A model generated the notes under the pieces. It saw only the letters and a program-made list of their open reading frames with translations, searched no databases and was not told the origin of the DNA. From positions 1 to 64,000 of the forward strand of contig JAJPKM010000006.1 of the NCBI GenBank assembly GCA_021323735.1: a stretch of DNA of 64,000 bases. The letters are read 5' to 3'. Below, one piece after another: positions 54,274 to 63,360 of this stretch. Each line of letters begins with the position of its first letter. Position 1 is the stretch's first letter. The position numbers and the translations under genes are program-made. Source of the stretch: Gammaproteobacteria bacterium (GTDB taxonomy: Bacteria; Pseudomonadota; Gammaproteobacteria; Steroidobacterales; Steroidobacteraceae).

Positions 54274-56675
54274 GGGACCAGCTCTGCGAGCGCGGCGCGC
54301 AGCTCATGCAGCCGCGGCGGTTTGGCCAGCACCTTGTCGACATGAGCGGGGGCGTCGTTGGCGGCAATCAGCCGTTGTCCCCACCCGGTCAGCAGAATGA
54401 CGGGGGTGGTGGGCGATATTCCCTTGACCGAGGCCGCCACCTTGCGTCCGTCCACATGCGGCATGCCTAGATCGGTGACCACCACATCGAACACCTCTCC
54501 GCGTTTCGCCGCGGCGGAAAATTCCTCGATGCCTTGATGGCCGCCATGACTCGCCGTGATGGCATGGCCATCCTCTTGCAAGGTGTCCTTCAACGACTTG
54601 ATCAGCATGGGATCGTCGTCGACCAACAGAATCCGCAGCGGCCGATTGACGATCACCTGCTGCGCCTTCGGCGCGACGACCACCGAAGAACCATAGGCGG
54701 GGAAGCTCAGACGCACCGTCGTGCCTTGTCCCGCCGCGCTCTCGATTTCCAGTTCCGCGCTGTGGCGCTGGATCATGCCGTACACCATTGCCAGTCCCAG
54801 GCCGCTGCCGCGTTCGCCCTTCGTGGTGTAGAACGGTTCTAGGCAGCGGCGCCGTGTGTCTTCATCCATGCCCACACCGGTATCGGTCACCTCGATGAAT
54901 GCGCGCGCTTCGCTGTCCGCTCCGCCGGTCTTGCGGGTTCGAACCCGCAGGGTCCCGCCGGTGGGCATCGCATCCACTGCGTTGAAAATGAGATTGGTCA
55001 GCGCATCGCGGATTTCGTGTTCCGCCCCCATGACCTCCGGCATCGGGTCCGCAAGGTCGGTCTGCAGATCCACCATGGCGCCGCGTGCCTGCGGTAGGTC
55101 GCTCCAGCGCGGACGGGTGAGTTCGACGACTTGCTGAACGGCGCGATTGAGCTGCACCCGTTCGAGCGTGAGCTGCGAATCGCGTTCCCGGTAGAACTCG
55201 CGCATCCGCGAGACGGTGCCCGCCACGTCCTCGATCGCGCGTTGAATCGTCGTCAGGTAGTTGCGTGAGCGCTCGCTCAGGCCGGGTTCGCGCTCCAGCA
55301 GCGCCTCAGTATAGAGCGACACCGGAGATATGGCGTTGTTGATGTCGTGAGCGATGCCGCTGGCCATTTGGCCGAGCGCCCTTAGGCGTTCTTGCTGCAT
55401 GGTGGTATGTTGGCTCTGCCGTAGATCGTCGTAGGCCTGCTGTAAGGCGCCGTGCAGCCGGGCCTGGTGGCTCGCCAAGGCCACGTGCTCGCTGAGCTGT
55501 TTCAGGAACTCGCATTCGCCGCTGCTGAAGGAATGAGCGGCGCGCCGCGTGCTCACCAATACGCCGAACACCTGGCTCTCGACGATGAGGGGTGCGAATA
55601 CCACCGAGCGAAGACCGGCGGCCGCCAACCGCCGGGGAAAAGGAAACTGAACTTGCTCGACATCCGGCTCGTGCACCAGCTGGCCTGCGATACAGCGCGA
55701 CAGGCCATTGGCGTCGATCGGCACCTCGACTCCCGGCGATAATCCGATCTGCCTGGCGAGGTCTTGGCCGCCCGCACCCACCGCACTCACCGTCAGAGTC
55801 TTCGAGACGTCATCGTGAAGCAGCAGGCAACCGAAGTCGATGGGTAAATTCTCTTCAAGACTGCGCAGCACGACCTGGAAGATGCTCGGCAAGTCCTGCC
55901 GCTCGCCGGTGGCGTGGGTGATGTGCTGCAACAGGTTGAGGCGGCTGACCTGCGACTGCAACTTACCCTCGGATTCCTGAATCTGCGTAAGCATTTGATT
56001 GAAGGTATCGGTGAACAAGTCGAATTCGTAGGCCCCCGTGCGCGCCGCCCGCACGGTGTAGTCGTGGCGCTCGGCCACCGCGGTGGTGGTCTGCGCCAAG
56101 GCAAGGATGGGCTGCAACAATCGATGTTGCAGGCGCCGGGAGATGAGATAGGCCAGCGATACGGCAACTCCGCCGACCAAGACGACGATCAGGGCGTAGA
56201 GCCGGATGCGCGCATACATGGCATTGAGGTCGGATTCGACGAACAGCATACCCAGCTGCTTGGATCCCTCCGCCACGGGCTCGAAACCTGTCAGCGCGGT
56301 ACGGCTGAAGGTATAGCCCGCACCGGTATATCCCTCACCGGCATGCGACGGTAAACCTTGCACGGCAAGTCCTTGCGGATAGACCGCGAAGAGATTGCCG
56401 TGAGCATCGTAGAGCGCGGCCGCAACGATGTGCGGATCGGCCCTGAAGGCGGTAAGAACGCCGGCCGCGTCTTCCGGATTGTCGAATGCCAGAGCCGCGG
56501 TACTGTTGCTGGCGATGGCTCGGCTCAAGATCTGGAGCTGCTGGATGCTGGATTGGCGAAACGTCAGGAATTCATAGGCACAAAATGCACAAGAAGTGAC
56601 CAGCAATACGACTCCGCACGAGAGGAATATCATGCGCATCAGCGTGCGGCGAATGGGGGTCGATGACCTGCTCAT
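54270..56675 (-). CDS. Hybrid sensor histidine kinase with CHASE8-like periplasmic domain
   Basis: 801 aa. Helix 1 (about 18-40); a periplasmic CHASE8-like domain with SIQQLQILSRAIASNSTAAL and AFDNPEDAAGVLTAF then VAAALYDAHGNL; helix 2 (about 160-185); HAMP; GAF. The kinase core has GIAHDINNAISPVS, NLIFNAVDAM, VTDTGVGMDE and GSGLGLAMVYGM. The C-terminal receiver has LLVDDDPML and Asp in VVVTDLGMPHVDG. CHASE8 is the sensory domain of the diguanylate cyclase YfiN that is held by YfiR, and yfiR is the gene directly upstream here. Start ATG at 56675 with AAGGA at 8 nt. Confidence 0.92.
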   Translation of the reverse strand: MSRSSTPIRRTLMRMIFLSCGVVLLVTSCAFCAYEFLTFRQSSIQQLQILSRAIASNSTAALAFDNPEDAAGVLTAFRADPHIVAAALYDAHGNLFAVYPQGLAVQGLPSHAGEGYTGAGYTFSRTALTGFEPVAEGSKQLGMLFVESDLNAMYARIRLYALIVVLVGGVAVSLAYLISRRLQHRLLQPILALAQTTTAVAERHDYTVRAARTGAYEFDLFTDTFNQMLTQIQESEGKLQSQVSRLNLLQHITHATGERQDLPSIFQVVLRSLEENLPIDFGCLLLHDDVSKTLTVSAVGAGGQDLARQIGLSPGVEVPIDANGLSRCIAGQLVHEPDVEQVQFPFPRRLAAAGLRSVVFAPLIVESQVFGVLVSTRRAAHSFSSGECEFLKQLSEHVALASHQARLHGALQQAYDDLRQSQHTTMQQERLRALGQMASGIAHDINNAISPVSLYTEALLEREPGLSERSRNYLTTIQRAIEDVAGTVSRMREFYRERDSQLTLERVQLNRAVQQVVELTRPRWSDLPQARGAMVDLQTDLADPMPEVMGAEHEIRDALTNLIFNAVDAMPTGGTLRVRTRKTGGADSEARAFIEVTDTGVGMDEDTRRRCLEPFYTTKGERGSGLGLAMVYGMIQRHSAELEIESAAGQGTTVRLSFPAYGSSVVVAPKAQQVIVNRPLRILLVDDDPMLIKSLKDTLQEDGHAITASHGGHQGIEEFSAAAKRGEVFDVVVTDLGMPHVDGRKVAASVKGISPTTPVILLTGWGQRLIAANDAPAHVDKVLAKPPRLHELRAALAELVP

Positions 56676-56679
56676 CGGT

Positions 56680-57240
56680 TCATTCCTTGGCACCCTTGCC
56701 GACGATTTCCGCCGGACGGAGCAGTTTGGAACTGATGGTCAAGCCCGAGGCGCGTGCGGATTCCACGTTGATGCGCAGCCGGATGCGGCTATTCTCGGTC
56801 GCGAATTGGATCATGACGCCGCGCTGGGCGGCTCCGTCCGCCTGCGATACGGTCAGGGTGCTGCGATGATCCAACAGCGCGAGGATTTGCCCGATGCGCG
56901 CGATCTCCGAGCGGTCGACGAACAAGATCTGGCAGTTGTCGACCTCGGCGAGGTTGTGAAATCGGCGCACCGTGAGCGGGTGTCCATTGACCTGCTCGTT
57001 GCGCACCGCCTCGTCCAGGCGCGCGCCGAAAGGATCGCTTCCCAGGATGCCGATCACGAAGGGATCGTCGGGTGTCGCGAAGGTTTGCGCAGGCCACTCG
57101 ACGAAGCGTGAGAAGTTATACAGGAATACGGCTTGAACCTGATCTTCGGTAGGTGTGTCGGCTGCCAAGCCGCGTGGGTACACCATGAATCCCGCAACGG
57201 CGAATAGAACGAGCCTCAGTGCTCCCTTCAAAACCGCCAT
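56680..57240 (-). CDS. YfiR-family (DUF4154) periplasmic protein
   Basis: 186 aa. Signal peptide (LRLVLFAVAGFMVYPRGLA), then the family core QVQAVFLYNFSRFVEWPAQT, FVIGILGSDPFGARLDEAV, CQILFVDRSEIARIGQILA, and IQFATENSRIRLRINVESAR. In Pseudomonas YfiR represses YfiN in the periplasm. Here the downstream gene is a CHASE8-like kinase rather than a cyclase. The start overlaps the end of the receptor gene by 13 nt, and the kinase begins 4 nt after its stop. Confidence 0.92.
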   Translation of the reverse strand: MAVLKGALRLVLFAVAGFMVYPRGLAADTPTEDQVQAVFLYNFSRFVEWPAQTFATPDDPFVIGILGSDPFGARLDEAVRNEQVNGHPLTVRRFHNLAEVDNCQILFVDRSEIARIGQILALLDHRSTLTVSQADGAAQRGVMIQFATENSRIRLRINVESARASGLTISSKLLRPAEIVGKGAKE

Positions 57241-59267
57241 GTCACTTTTCCGTAGGCGCTGCGCTCGATCTCGGGCCGTGTCGGGTCGGGAAAAGCGTAC
57301 TCGGGATGCCGATTGTGAAGCAGATTCTGTCCGACCAGCGACAGCTCCAGGTGATCGCCGGCGTGCCAGGCGAGATGGGTATCCAATTCGAAATAGCTGG
57401 GGACCGTGCCCGGCATGGGACCGTTGTTGTTGTGCAGGGTGTCGACCCAGCGCAGCGCGGCGTCCAGCTCCACATGCCGCGGCAGATTGAGCGATGAACG
57501 CAGTGAGAGCTGATGCTCGGGGTCAGCCGTCTCATTGAGGGCGGCGTTGATATCCGTTTGGCCGGGCTTGACGTGCAGGTGCTCCTCGAGCAGCGTGTAG
57601 CCGGCATGCAGCGACCACATCGGCGCCACTTGGTAGTTGCCGCTGAACTCCAGCCCGTAGGTATCACCTTCCAAGCCGTTGGCAAAGACCAGCGGGAGGA
57701 TGGTTTTCGGCGTGATGGTCGTGCTGCGGACGTCATCATAGCGATTGTAGAAACTCGAAACCGACGCGGTCACCTGCGAGTTGAGCTGGGCGCGATAGCC
57801 CAATTCATAGGCGATCACGCTCTCGGAAGCGAAATCCGCTCCGCCCTTGAGAATCACCAGATGAGGTGGAGCCGCTTCCGAAAAATTTTGATCGATGCGC
57901 GATGGCGTACGCACTGCGCGTGAGACCGCTGCCCAAAGAGCCTGCTGTGAACTCAAGGTCCAACTGAGCCGTGCGTCCGGTTCGAATTCAAATCCGGTGT
58001 AGTCATTGTGCTCGATCTTGGTCCCGAGGGTCAGCGACAAGTCGCGCCGCAGGGCGGTTTCATCCTGCGCGAACATGCTGTAGAGCTCGCGATTGAATAT
58101 CGGGGGGAAGAATGCCAGAGCCGGCGCATTGCTCACCACGTCATGAGTGTGCCGGAAGCCAAAGCCCCAGACGATGCTATTGGTGGATCCCGCGCGAAAT
58201 CGATGTTGAAAGTCCAGGTCGTAGGTCGTCAGATCATCGACCAGCACACCGGCGCCCGCGAACTGGTGCCCATTGAGGATCAGCGGCGCGATCGGATCGG
58301 CCAGATGCGTCTGGTCAATGTATGACTGCAGGCTGAAATCGGAATCGTCGGATAGTTTGCGCGACCATCGGCCCAGGATGTTGGCCCCGCCGGTGTCGGC
58401 CGTGCCGCCGGTCTGAATATTCTCACTGCCGTCATAGGCATCGCCCTGCAAGGTGAGTTGATCCTGCGCGGTCGTTTGCGAGTCGATGCGAAATCCGGCG
58501 CGGCCCTGGTGCCATGCGTCCGAGGCCGAGCCGCCATTGGCCAGGACCTCGGCGCCGCGGTCGATATACTTGCCGTACACGCGAAACTGGCTGTCCGGGT
58601 TCAGTGCTCCACCATAGCGAACATCGGTAAAATCCTGGGGTCGAGAGCCCCCGCCGGCGTCGGCATAGAGGCCCTGTGTTTCTTTCGCGCTCTTGGTGAT
58701 GATATTGATGACGCCATTGACGGCATTGGCTCCCCACAAGGCGCCGCCGGGTCCGCTGATGACCTCGATACGGTCGATATCCTCCAGCACGTAGTCCTGC
58801 ACATCCCAAAAAACCCCCGAGAACAGCGGCGTGTAGACGGTACGCCCGTCAATCATGACCAGCAGCTTGTTCGCCAGTGCGGTGTTGAACCCGCGTGCGC
58901 TGATGGCCCAGTCATGGGAGTTCTTTTGCGCGACTTGAAGGTTATCGGCCAGCCTGAGCGCTTCGGGAATGCTGGTGGCGCCGGATCGCCGGATATCCTC
59001 TTGGGTAATCACCTGGATCGCCGATGCCGCGTCGATGAGTTTTTCCGGGTGCCTGGCCACGGAGGTGACCTGCACATTCATCAGGTCCTCGAGGTTGAGC
59101 TGTTTCAGCTCCACGATGGTCGATGCGGCATTGTCCGCCGCCGCGGAGGCGGCACACAGAGATAACGCTATGGCACAAGTCAGCCGGCTTCCAACGACAT
59201 TCCCCGTCACGAATCCACCGTTCCTTAGAGTCCGCCATTCCTTAAGAGTCACGGTCGCGCAATTCAT
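57228..59267 (-). CDS. TonB-dependent receptor (plug plus beta-barrel)
   Basis: About 679 aa. Signal peptide (RLTCAIALSLCAASAAA), then LNLEDLMNVQVTSVARHPEK, a plug domain (IQVITQEDIRRSGATSIPEA, VMIDGRTVYTPLFSGVFWD, IEVISGPGGALWGANAVNGV) and a barrel ending in GKVTWRF with terminal Phe. I see no clear TonB box. The LEDLM-type receptor group is often encoded with YfiR and kinases, so a sensory rather than transport role is likely. Start ambiguous: ATG 59267, GTG 59210 (just before the signal peptide) or an earlier codon at 59297. Confidence 0.88.
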   Translation of the reverse strand: MNCATVTLKEWRTLRNGGFVTGNVVGSRLTCAIALSLCAASAAADNAASTIVELKQLNLEDLMNVQVTSVARHPEKLIDAASAIQVITQEDIRRSGATSIPEALRLADNLQVAQKNSHDWAISARGFNTALANKLLVMIDGRTVYTPLFSGVFWDVQDYVLEDIDRIEVISGPGGALWGANAVNGVINIITKSAKETQGLYADAGGGSRPQDFTDVRYGGALNPDSQFRVYGKYIDRGAEVLANGGSASDAWHQGRAGFRIDSQTTAQDQLTLQGDAYDGSENIQTGGTADTGGANILGRWSRKLSDDSDFSLQSYIDQTHLADPIAPLILNGHQFAGAGVLVDDLTTYDLDFQHRFRAGSTNSIVWGFGFRHTHDVVSNAPALAFFPPIFNRELYSMFAQDETALRRDLSLTLGTKIEHNDYTGFEFEPDARLSWTLSSQQALWAAVSRAVRTPSRIDQNFSEAAPPHLVILKGGADFASESVIAYELGYRAQLNSQVTASVSSFYNRYDDVRSTTITPKTILPLVFANGLEGDTYGLEFSGNYQVAPMWSLHAGYTLLEEHLHVKPGQTDINAALNETADPEHQLSLRSSLNLPRHVELDAALRWVDTLHNNNGPMPGTVPSYFELDTHLAWHAGDHLELSLVGQNLLHNRHPEYAFPDPTRPEIERSAYGKVTWRF

Positions 59268-59391
59268 AAGATTGCACCGAAGCGCCGGTGCGTGCAAACC
59301 TTAATTCGCCGGACTTGTGAGTGCGGTCTCAGATTGCTGGAAACCCTTATGCCCATGCTGTCGCATATACGCTTTAATGAGCAAGACTGCG

Positions 59392-59426
59392 TGCCTCACA
59401 AGAGGCGCCGCATGCTTCACAAAAGG
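59392..59426. repeat. Imperfect direct repeat in the divergent signalling promoter region
   Basis: TGCCTCACAAGAGG (59392-59405) and TGCTTCACAAAAGG (59413-59426), 12/14 identical and 21 bp apart, i.e. two helical turns. It lies in the 336-bp gap between the receptor operon and the PAS-kinase operon, a place for a shared activator. No other gene is visible in this gap. Confidence 0.55.
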
Positions 59427-59603
59427 TCGACAGACGGAGAGTTGCCACACGGCTTAAAGATACGCGGCGGCCTGCCGACAACTATCGGCTAGGTAGCTGC
59501 GCGGAATACTCGACGATACTCCAAAAGGATCACCGCGCCTGCGATGCATACGGATCGGAAGCTCGATTTAAGGACGAACGCGTTTTATCTCAAGGACACA
59601 GCG

Positions 59604-61010
59604 ATGGGCGCTAGCCGACTGTCAGATGAGCAGCTAATTGGCGCGGCTGGGGCCGACACGGCGTCACGGCGGTCATCGGAATGCGAGGCCGAGGCGCTTC
59701 AGTTACGCGGCGAAATTGCCGCGCTCCGGGCGCAACTGGCCCTGCGCGATCACGCGCTCGATGCCACGTCGTCCTTCTTCGTCATCGCCAAGCTTGCGGC
59801 GCCCGCGCCGATCATCATCTACTGCAATAAAGTCGTGGCGGAGCAGCACGGTTTCTCGCGTGATGAACTGATCGGCAAGCCCATTACCTTGTTGACCCAA
59901 TGGGTTGGCGGCAATCCGAACTATATCGAGGAAATCCTTGCCTCGCTGCGCGAGGGCAGAACATTTCACCACGAATACGCGGTAACCCGTCCGGACGGAA
60001 GCAGCTTTTGGCTCGGCGTATCCGTCAGGCCGCTGTGCGACGGCGCGGGCCATTTGACGCACTGGGTGGCGGTGGGTGCCGATATCACGTCGAAACGGGC
60101 CGAAGCACTCAAGAAGCAGGAATTGCAAGACAAGCTGGTCGCGGAGATGAAAGAACGTGAGCGCGTGGTGATGGAGCTGCAGTTGGCGCAGAAGCTGGAG
60201 TCCGTCGGCCGGCTCGCCTCCGGCATTGCCCACGAAATCAATACCCCGATTCAGTACGTCGGCGACAGCGTGTACTTCCTGCGCAGCGCCTTCGAGGACA
60301 TCGACAAGCTCTTCGCAGACACTTACGATGCGGTAAGCCATTTCGCGCAGTCTGAGGGACGCGCGGCTTTTCTCCTGCGGATGGATGAGTTGGCCGGGAA
60401 ATACGCTTTGGAATATCTGCGCGGCGAGGTGCCGAAGGCCTTCGCCAGGACTTTCGACGGTGTCGAGAGAGTGACGAACATCGTGAAGGCGATGAAGGAG
60501 TTCGCTCATCCGGACTCAAACGAACAGCACCCGGCCGATTTGAGGCACGCGCTGCAAACGACTTTGCTGGTTGCATCCAACGAGTACAAATACGTGGCCA
60601 CCGTATCGACGGAATTCGAAGAACTGCGCGCGGTGGTTTGCAATATCGGTGAATTGAATCAGGTATTCTTGAATCTCATCGTAAACGCCGCGCACGCCAT
60701 CAAGGATGCGGACAAGGAGGTCGATACCGGCCAGATCAGGATTCGACTGAACGTGGAAGGCGAGGATGCGGTGATTCGTGTGAGCGACAACGGCTGCGGC
60801 GTGCCGCCGGAAAATCTCTCCAAGCTCTTCGACCCGTTCTTTACCACCAAGGAGGTGGGGCGTGGAACCGGGCAAGGACTTGCCATCAGCCACTCGATCG
60901 TCGTCGACAAGCATGGCGGCGAAATCAGCGTGCGCAGCGAGGTGGGCGTCGGCACGGAGTTCACGGTCCGGTTGCCGATCGCCGGCCGCAACGCGCGGTC
61001 TTCGTCATGA
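59604..61010 (+). CDS. PAS-domain sensor histidine kinase (cytoplasmic)
   Basis: 468 aa. Helical N-terminus; PAS/PAC about 50-170 (IIYCNKVVAEQHGFSRDELI, FWLGVSVRPL, THWVAVGADITSKR); coiled linker; H-box ASGIAHEINTPIQYVG; N-box NLIVNAAHAIKD; G-boxes VSDNGCGVP and GTGQGLAISHSIV. No membrane helix. Start ATG at 59604 with AAGGA at 7 nt, preferred to 59544. The stop overlaps the next gene's start by 4 nt, so it probably phosphorylates the two downstream regulators. Confidence 0.92.
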   Translation: MGASRLSDEQLIGAAGADTASRRSSECEAEALQLRGEIAALRAQLALRDHALDATSSFFVIAKLAAPAPIIIYCNKVVAEQHGFSRDELIGKPITLLTQWVGGNPNYIEEILASLREGRTFHHEYAVTRPDGSSFWLGVSVRPLCDGAGHLTHWVAVGADITSKRAEALKKQELQDKLVAEMKERERVVMELQLAQKLESVGRLASGIAHEINTPIQYVGDSVYFLRSAFEDIDKLFADTYDAVSHFAQSEGRAAFLLRMDELAGKYALEYLRGEVPKAFARTFDGVERVTNIVKAMKEFAHPDSNEQHPADLRHALQTTLLVASNEYKYVATVSTEFEELRAVVCNIGELNQVFLNLIVNAAHAIKDADKEVDTGQIRIRLNVEGEDAVIRVSDNGCGVPPENLSKLFDPFFTTKEVGRGTGQGLAISHSIVVDKHGGEISVRSEVGVGTEFTVRLPIAGRNARSSS

Positions 61011-62209
61011 AGAACATTTTATTCGTGGACGATGAGCGCAACTTGCTCGACAGCCTGAAGGCGCGCCTCTACAAACATCGGCACGACTGGCACATGGAAT
61101 TCGTTCTGAGCGGCGACGCGGCGATCGGCGTCCTCGAGCAACGGAAATTCGATCTGGTCGTGTCCGACGTACGCATGCCGGGCATGGATGGCGGACAACT
61201 GCTGACGGTGGTGAAGCAGCGCTGGCCGACGGCGATGCGTATCATCGTGTCGGGCTATTCCGATCCGGTCCAGGCCGTGAGGCTTACGTCCCTGGCCCAT
61301 CAATACGTGTCCAAGCCGTGCGACGGCCACGAGCTGGAAAACATCATAGAACGATGCTTCTACCTCCAAGACCTGCTCGCCCAAGAGTCGCTTCGCAAAG
61401 TGGTCGGCCGGATCGGCAAGCTGCCGGCAATGCCCAAGACCTACGGACTTCTGCAGACGGCGCTGGCGCAGCCCAGCGTAACGGCGGCCGAAATCGGCGA
61501 CATCGTGAATGCCGATGCCGGGATAGCCAGCAAGGTGCTGCAGATCACGAATTCGGCCTTCTTCCGATTGCGCAAGCCGATGGTGCGCATCAAGGATGCG
61601 GTCACGTACCTCGGGTTCGCAACGGTACGCAATCTGGTTCTATCGGCGGAGATCTTCTCCCAGTGGCCGGCACCCGAGGGACAGTCGGACCTCGATCCGG
61701 AACGGTTGCAGAGCCATGCGCAATGCGCCGCGGCGGCCTGCAAGGCGCTCGCGGGAGGGCGGGCCTCGCCGGATGATGCATGGCTCGCCGGTTTGCTCCA
61801 CGATATCGGATACTGGATCCTGATCCAGGAATGTCCCAAGGAGCTGGGCAAAGCCGTCCAACTGGCGCGCGCCGAAGGGCGACCCTTGGTCGAGTGCGAG
61901 CGGCAAGTCACCGGCGCCAGCCATTCGGAGATCGGCGCTTATTTGCTGGGTCTTTGGGGGTTGCCGTATACCATCATCGAGGCGGTGGCATTGCATCACA
62001 CGCCCACGGCGGTGACGCCACACAACTACGATCTGGTCGGCGCCTTGGCGGTGTCGCATGCGTTGCTCGATCCACCGAACGCCCACGCGATCTTGCCGGA
62101 TGCTCCGCAGGATCAAAGCATCGATTCGCAATACCTTGCGGGATTGCATGCGCCTTTCGATTGGCAGGAAGCGGAGCGCCGCGTTGCGAATGCATTGAGG
62201 CCAACCTAA
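61007..62209 (+). CDS. Response regulator with HDOD output domain
   Basis: 400 aa. Receiver 1-120 (ILFVDDERNLLDSL; Asp in LVVSDVRMPGMDG; Lys in YVSKPCDG). HDOD about 125-330: VVGRIGKLPAMPKTYGLLQT, IVNADAGIASKVLQITNSAF, LGFATVRNLVLSAEIF, and the residual HD-like LAGLLHDIGYWIL. HDOD proteins act as signalling scaffolds in c-di-GMP and motility pathways. Overlaps both neighbours (4 nt and 1 nt). Confidence 0.93.
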   Translation: MKNILFVDDERNLLDSLKARLYKHRHDWHMEFVLSGDAAIGVLEQRKFDLVVSDVRMPGMDGGQLLTVVKQRWPTAMRIIVSGYSDPVQAVRLTSLAHQYVSKPCDGHELENIIERCFYLQDLLAQESLRKVVGRIGKLPAMPKTYGLLQTALAQPSVTAAEIGDIVNADAGIASKVLQITNSAFFRLRKPMVRIKDAVTYLGFATVRNLVLSAEIFSQWPAPEGQSDLDPERLQSHAQCAAAACKALAGGRASPDDAWLAGLLHDIGYWILIQECPKELGKAVQLARAEGRPLVECERQVTGASHSEIGAYLLGLWGLPYTIIEAVALHHTPTAVTPHNYDLVGALAVSHALLDPPNAHAILPDAPQDQSIDSQYLAGLHAPFDWQEAERRVANALRPT

Positions 62210-63360
62210 TGACAACTACGACGACGATCATGAACCAAGACCTGGCCGCTATTCTGTGCGTGGACGATGAACCCCGGATCGTGGAGAGTCTGGCGCTGCA
62301 TTTGCGCCGCGAATACCAGGTTCTTGCCGCGACCGGCGGAAACGACGCACTGCAGGTACTCAAAGAGAAAGGGGCGCCCGCGGTAATCGTGTCGGATATG
62401 CGAATGCCGGGCATGGATGGTGCGACTCTGCTGAAGCACGTCAAACGGCTGTATCCGGAAACGACTCGTATTCTGCTTACGGGTGAACCGGGCCGAGATG
62501 CGGCCGTTGCGGCCGTCAATGAAGGACAGATCTTCCGTTTCCTGACCAAACCCTGCCCTCCGGATCAGTTGCGCAGCGCCATCGAAGCGGGCGTGGCGCA
62601 TCACCGACTATTGATCGCCGAGAAGGTGTTGCTGCAAGAGACCTTGATCGGTTGTATCAAGGCGCTCGTCGACATCCTCGCCATCACCAATCCCGTGGCG
62701 TTTGGCCGTGCCACCCGGGTCAAGCGCCTGGCCATGGAGCTGTCGGCATCGCTCGGCAATCCGAAATTTTGGCAGCTCGAAGCCGCGGCGATGCTCTCGC
62801 AGATCGGTTACATTTCATTGCCGATTGAACTGGTGGAGAAGCTGTACTACGGCAAGCGCCTGACGCCCGAGGAACGGGTGCTTGCAGACGGAGCCCCCTT
62901 GGTGGCTCAGAAGTTGCTTGGCCGCATTCCCCGTCTAGAGCCGGTCATGGAGATACTGGATGCCTGCCGGGGCAAAAACGATTTGCCCGAAGGTTTGACC
63001 AGAACCGGCGCCGGCATCTTGAGCTTGGTGCTCGAATATGACGCGCAGATTGCCCAGGGCCACGGCGTGGATGTGGCACTCTCGGCAGTTCGCGCGCAAG
63101 CAGGCCGATTCGATGCCAAATGGGTCGACAGCCTCGGTTCTCTCGTGGGACTCGCCGCAGGCGCTCGCGTCGTTGCGGAAGTGCCCGTCGGCCGGCTCGC
63201 GCCGGGCATGGTGTTCTTAGACGATCTTTATACGCAGATCGGGACTTTGCTGGTTCCCAAGGGTTTCGAAGTCACGGAAACCTTTCTGGAGCGCGCGCGA
63301 AACTTCGGCCCCGGCATCCTGCAGGAAAAAGTGCGCGTCACCGCGCCGGCGAAATCCTAG
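62209..63360 (+). CDS. Response regulator with degenerate HD-GYP domain
   Basis: 383 aa. Receiver about 10-130 (AILCVDDEPRIVESL; Asp in VIVSDMRMPGMDG; Lys in FLTKPCPP), as in RpfG-like regulators. The C-terminal domain follows the HD-GYP order (VAFGRATRVKRLAMELSASL, AAMLSQIGYISLPIELVEKL, YYGKRLTPEERV). However, the catalytic HD of LHDIG is SQ, and the HHE and GYP segments are not recognisable, so phosphodiesterase activity is unlikely. ATG overlaps the HDOD gene's stop (TAATG). An upstream frame extension is a shadow of the HDOD gene. Confidence 0.88.
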   Translation: MTTTTTIMNQDLAAILCVDDEPRIVESLALHLRREYQVLAATGGNDALQVLKEKGAPAVIVSDMRMPGMDGATLLKHVKRLYPETTRILLTGEPGRDAAVAAVNEGQIFRFLTKPCPPDQLRSAIEAGVAHHRLLIAEKVLLQETLIGCIKALVDILAITNPVAFGRATRVKRLAMELSASLGNPKFWQLEAAAMLSQIGYISLPIELVEKLYYGKRLTPEERVLADGAPLVAQKLLGRIPRLEPVMEILDACRGKNDLPEGLTRTGAGILSLVLEYDAQIAQGHGVDVALSAVRAQAGRFDAKWVDSLGSLVGLAAGARVVAEVPVGRLAPGMVFLDDLYTQIGTLLVPKGFEVTETFLERARNFGPGILQEKVRVTAPAKS

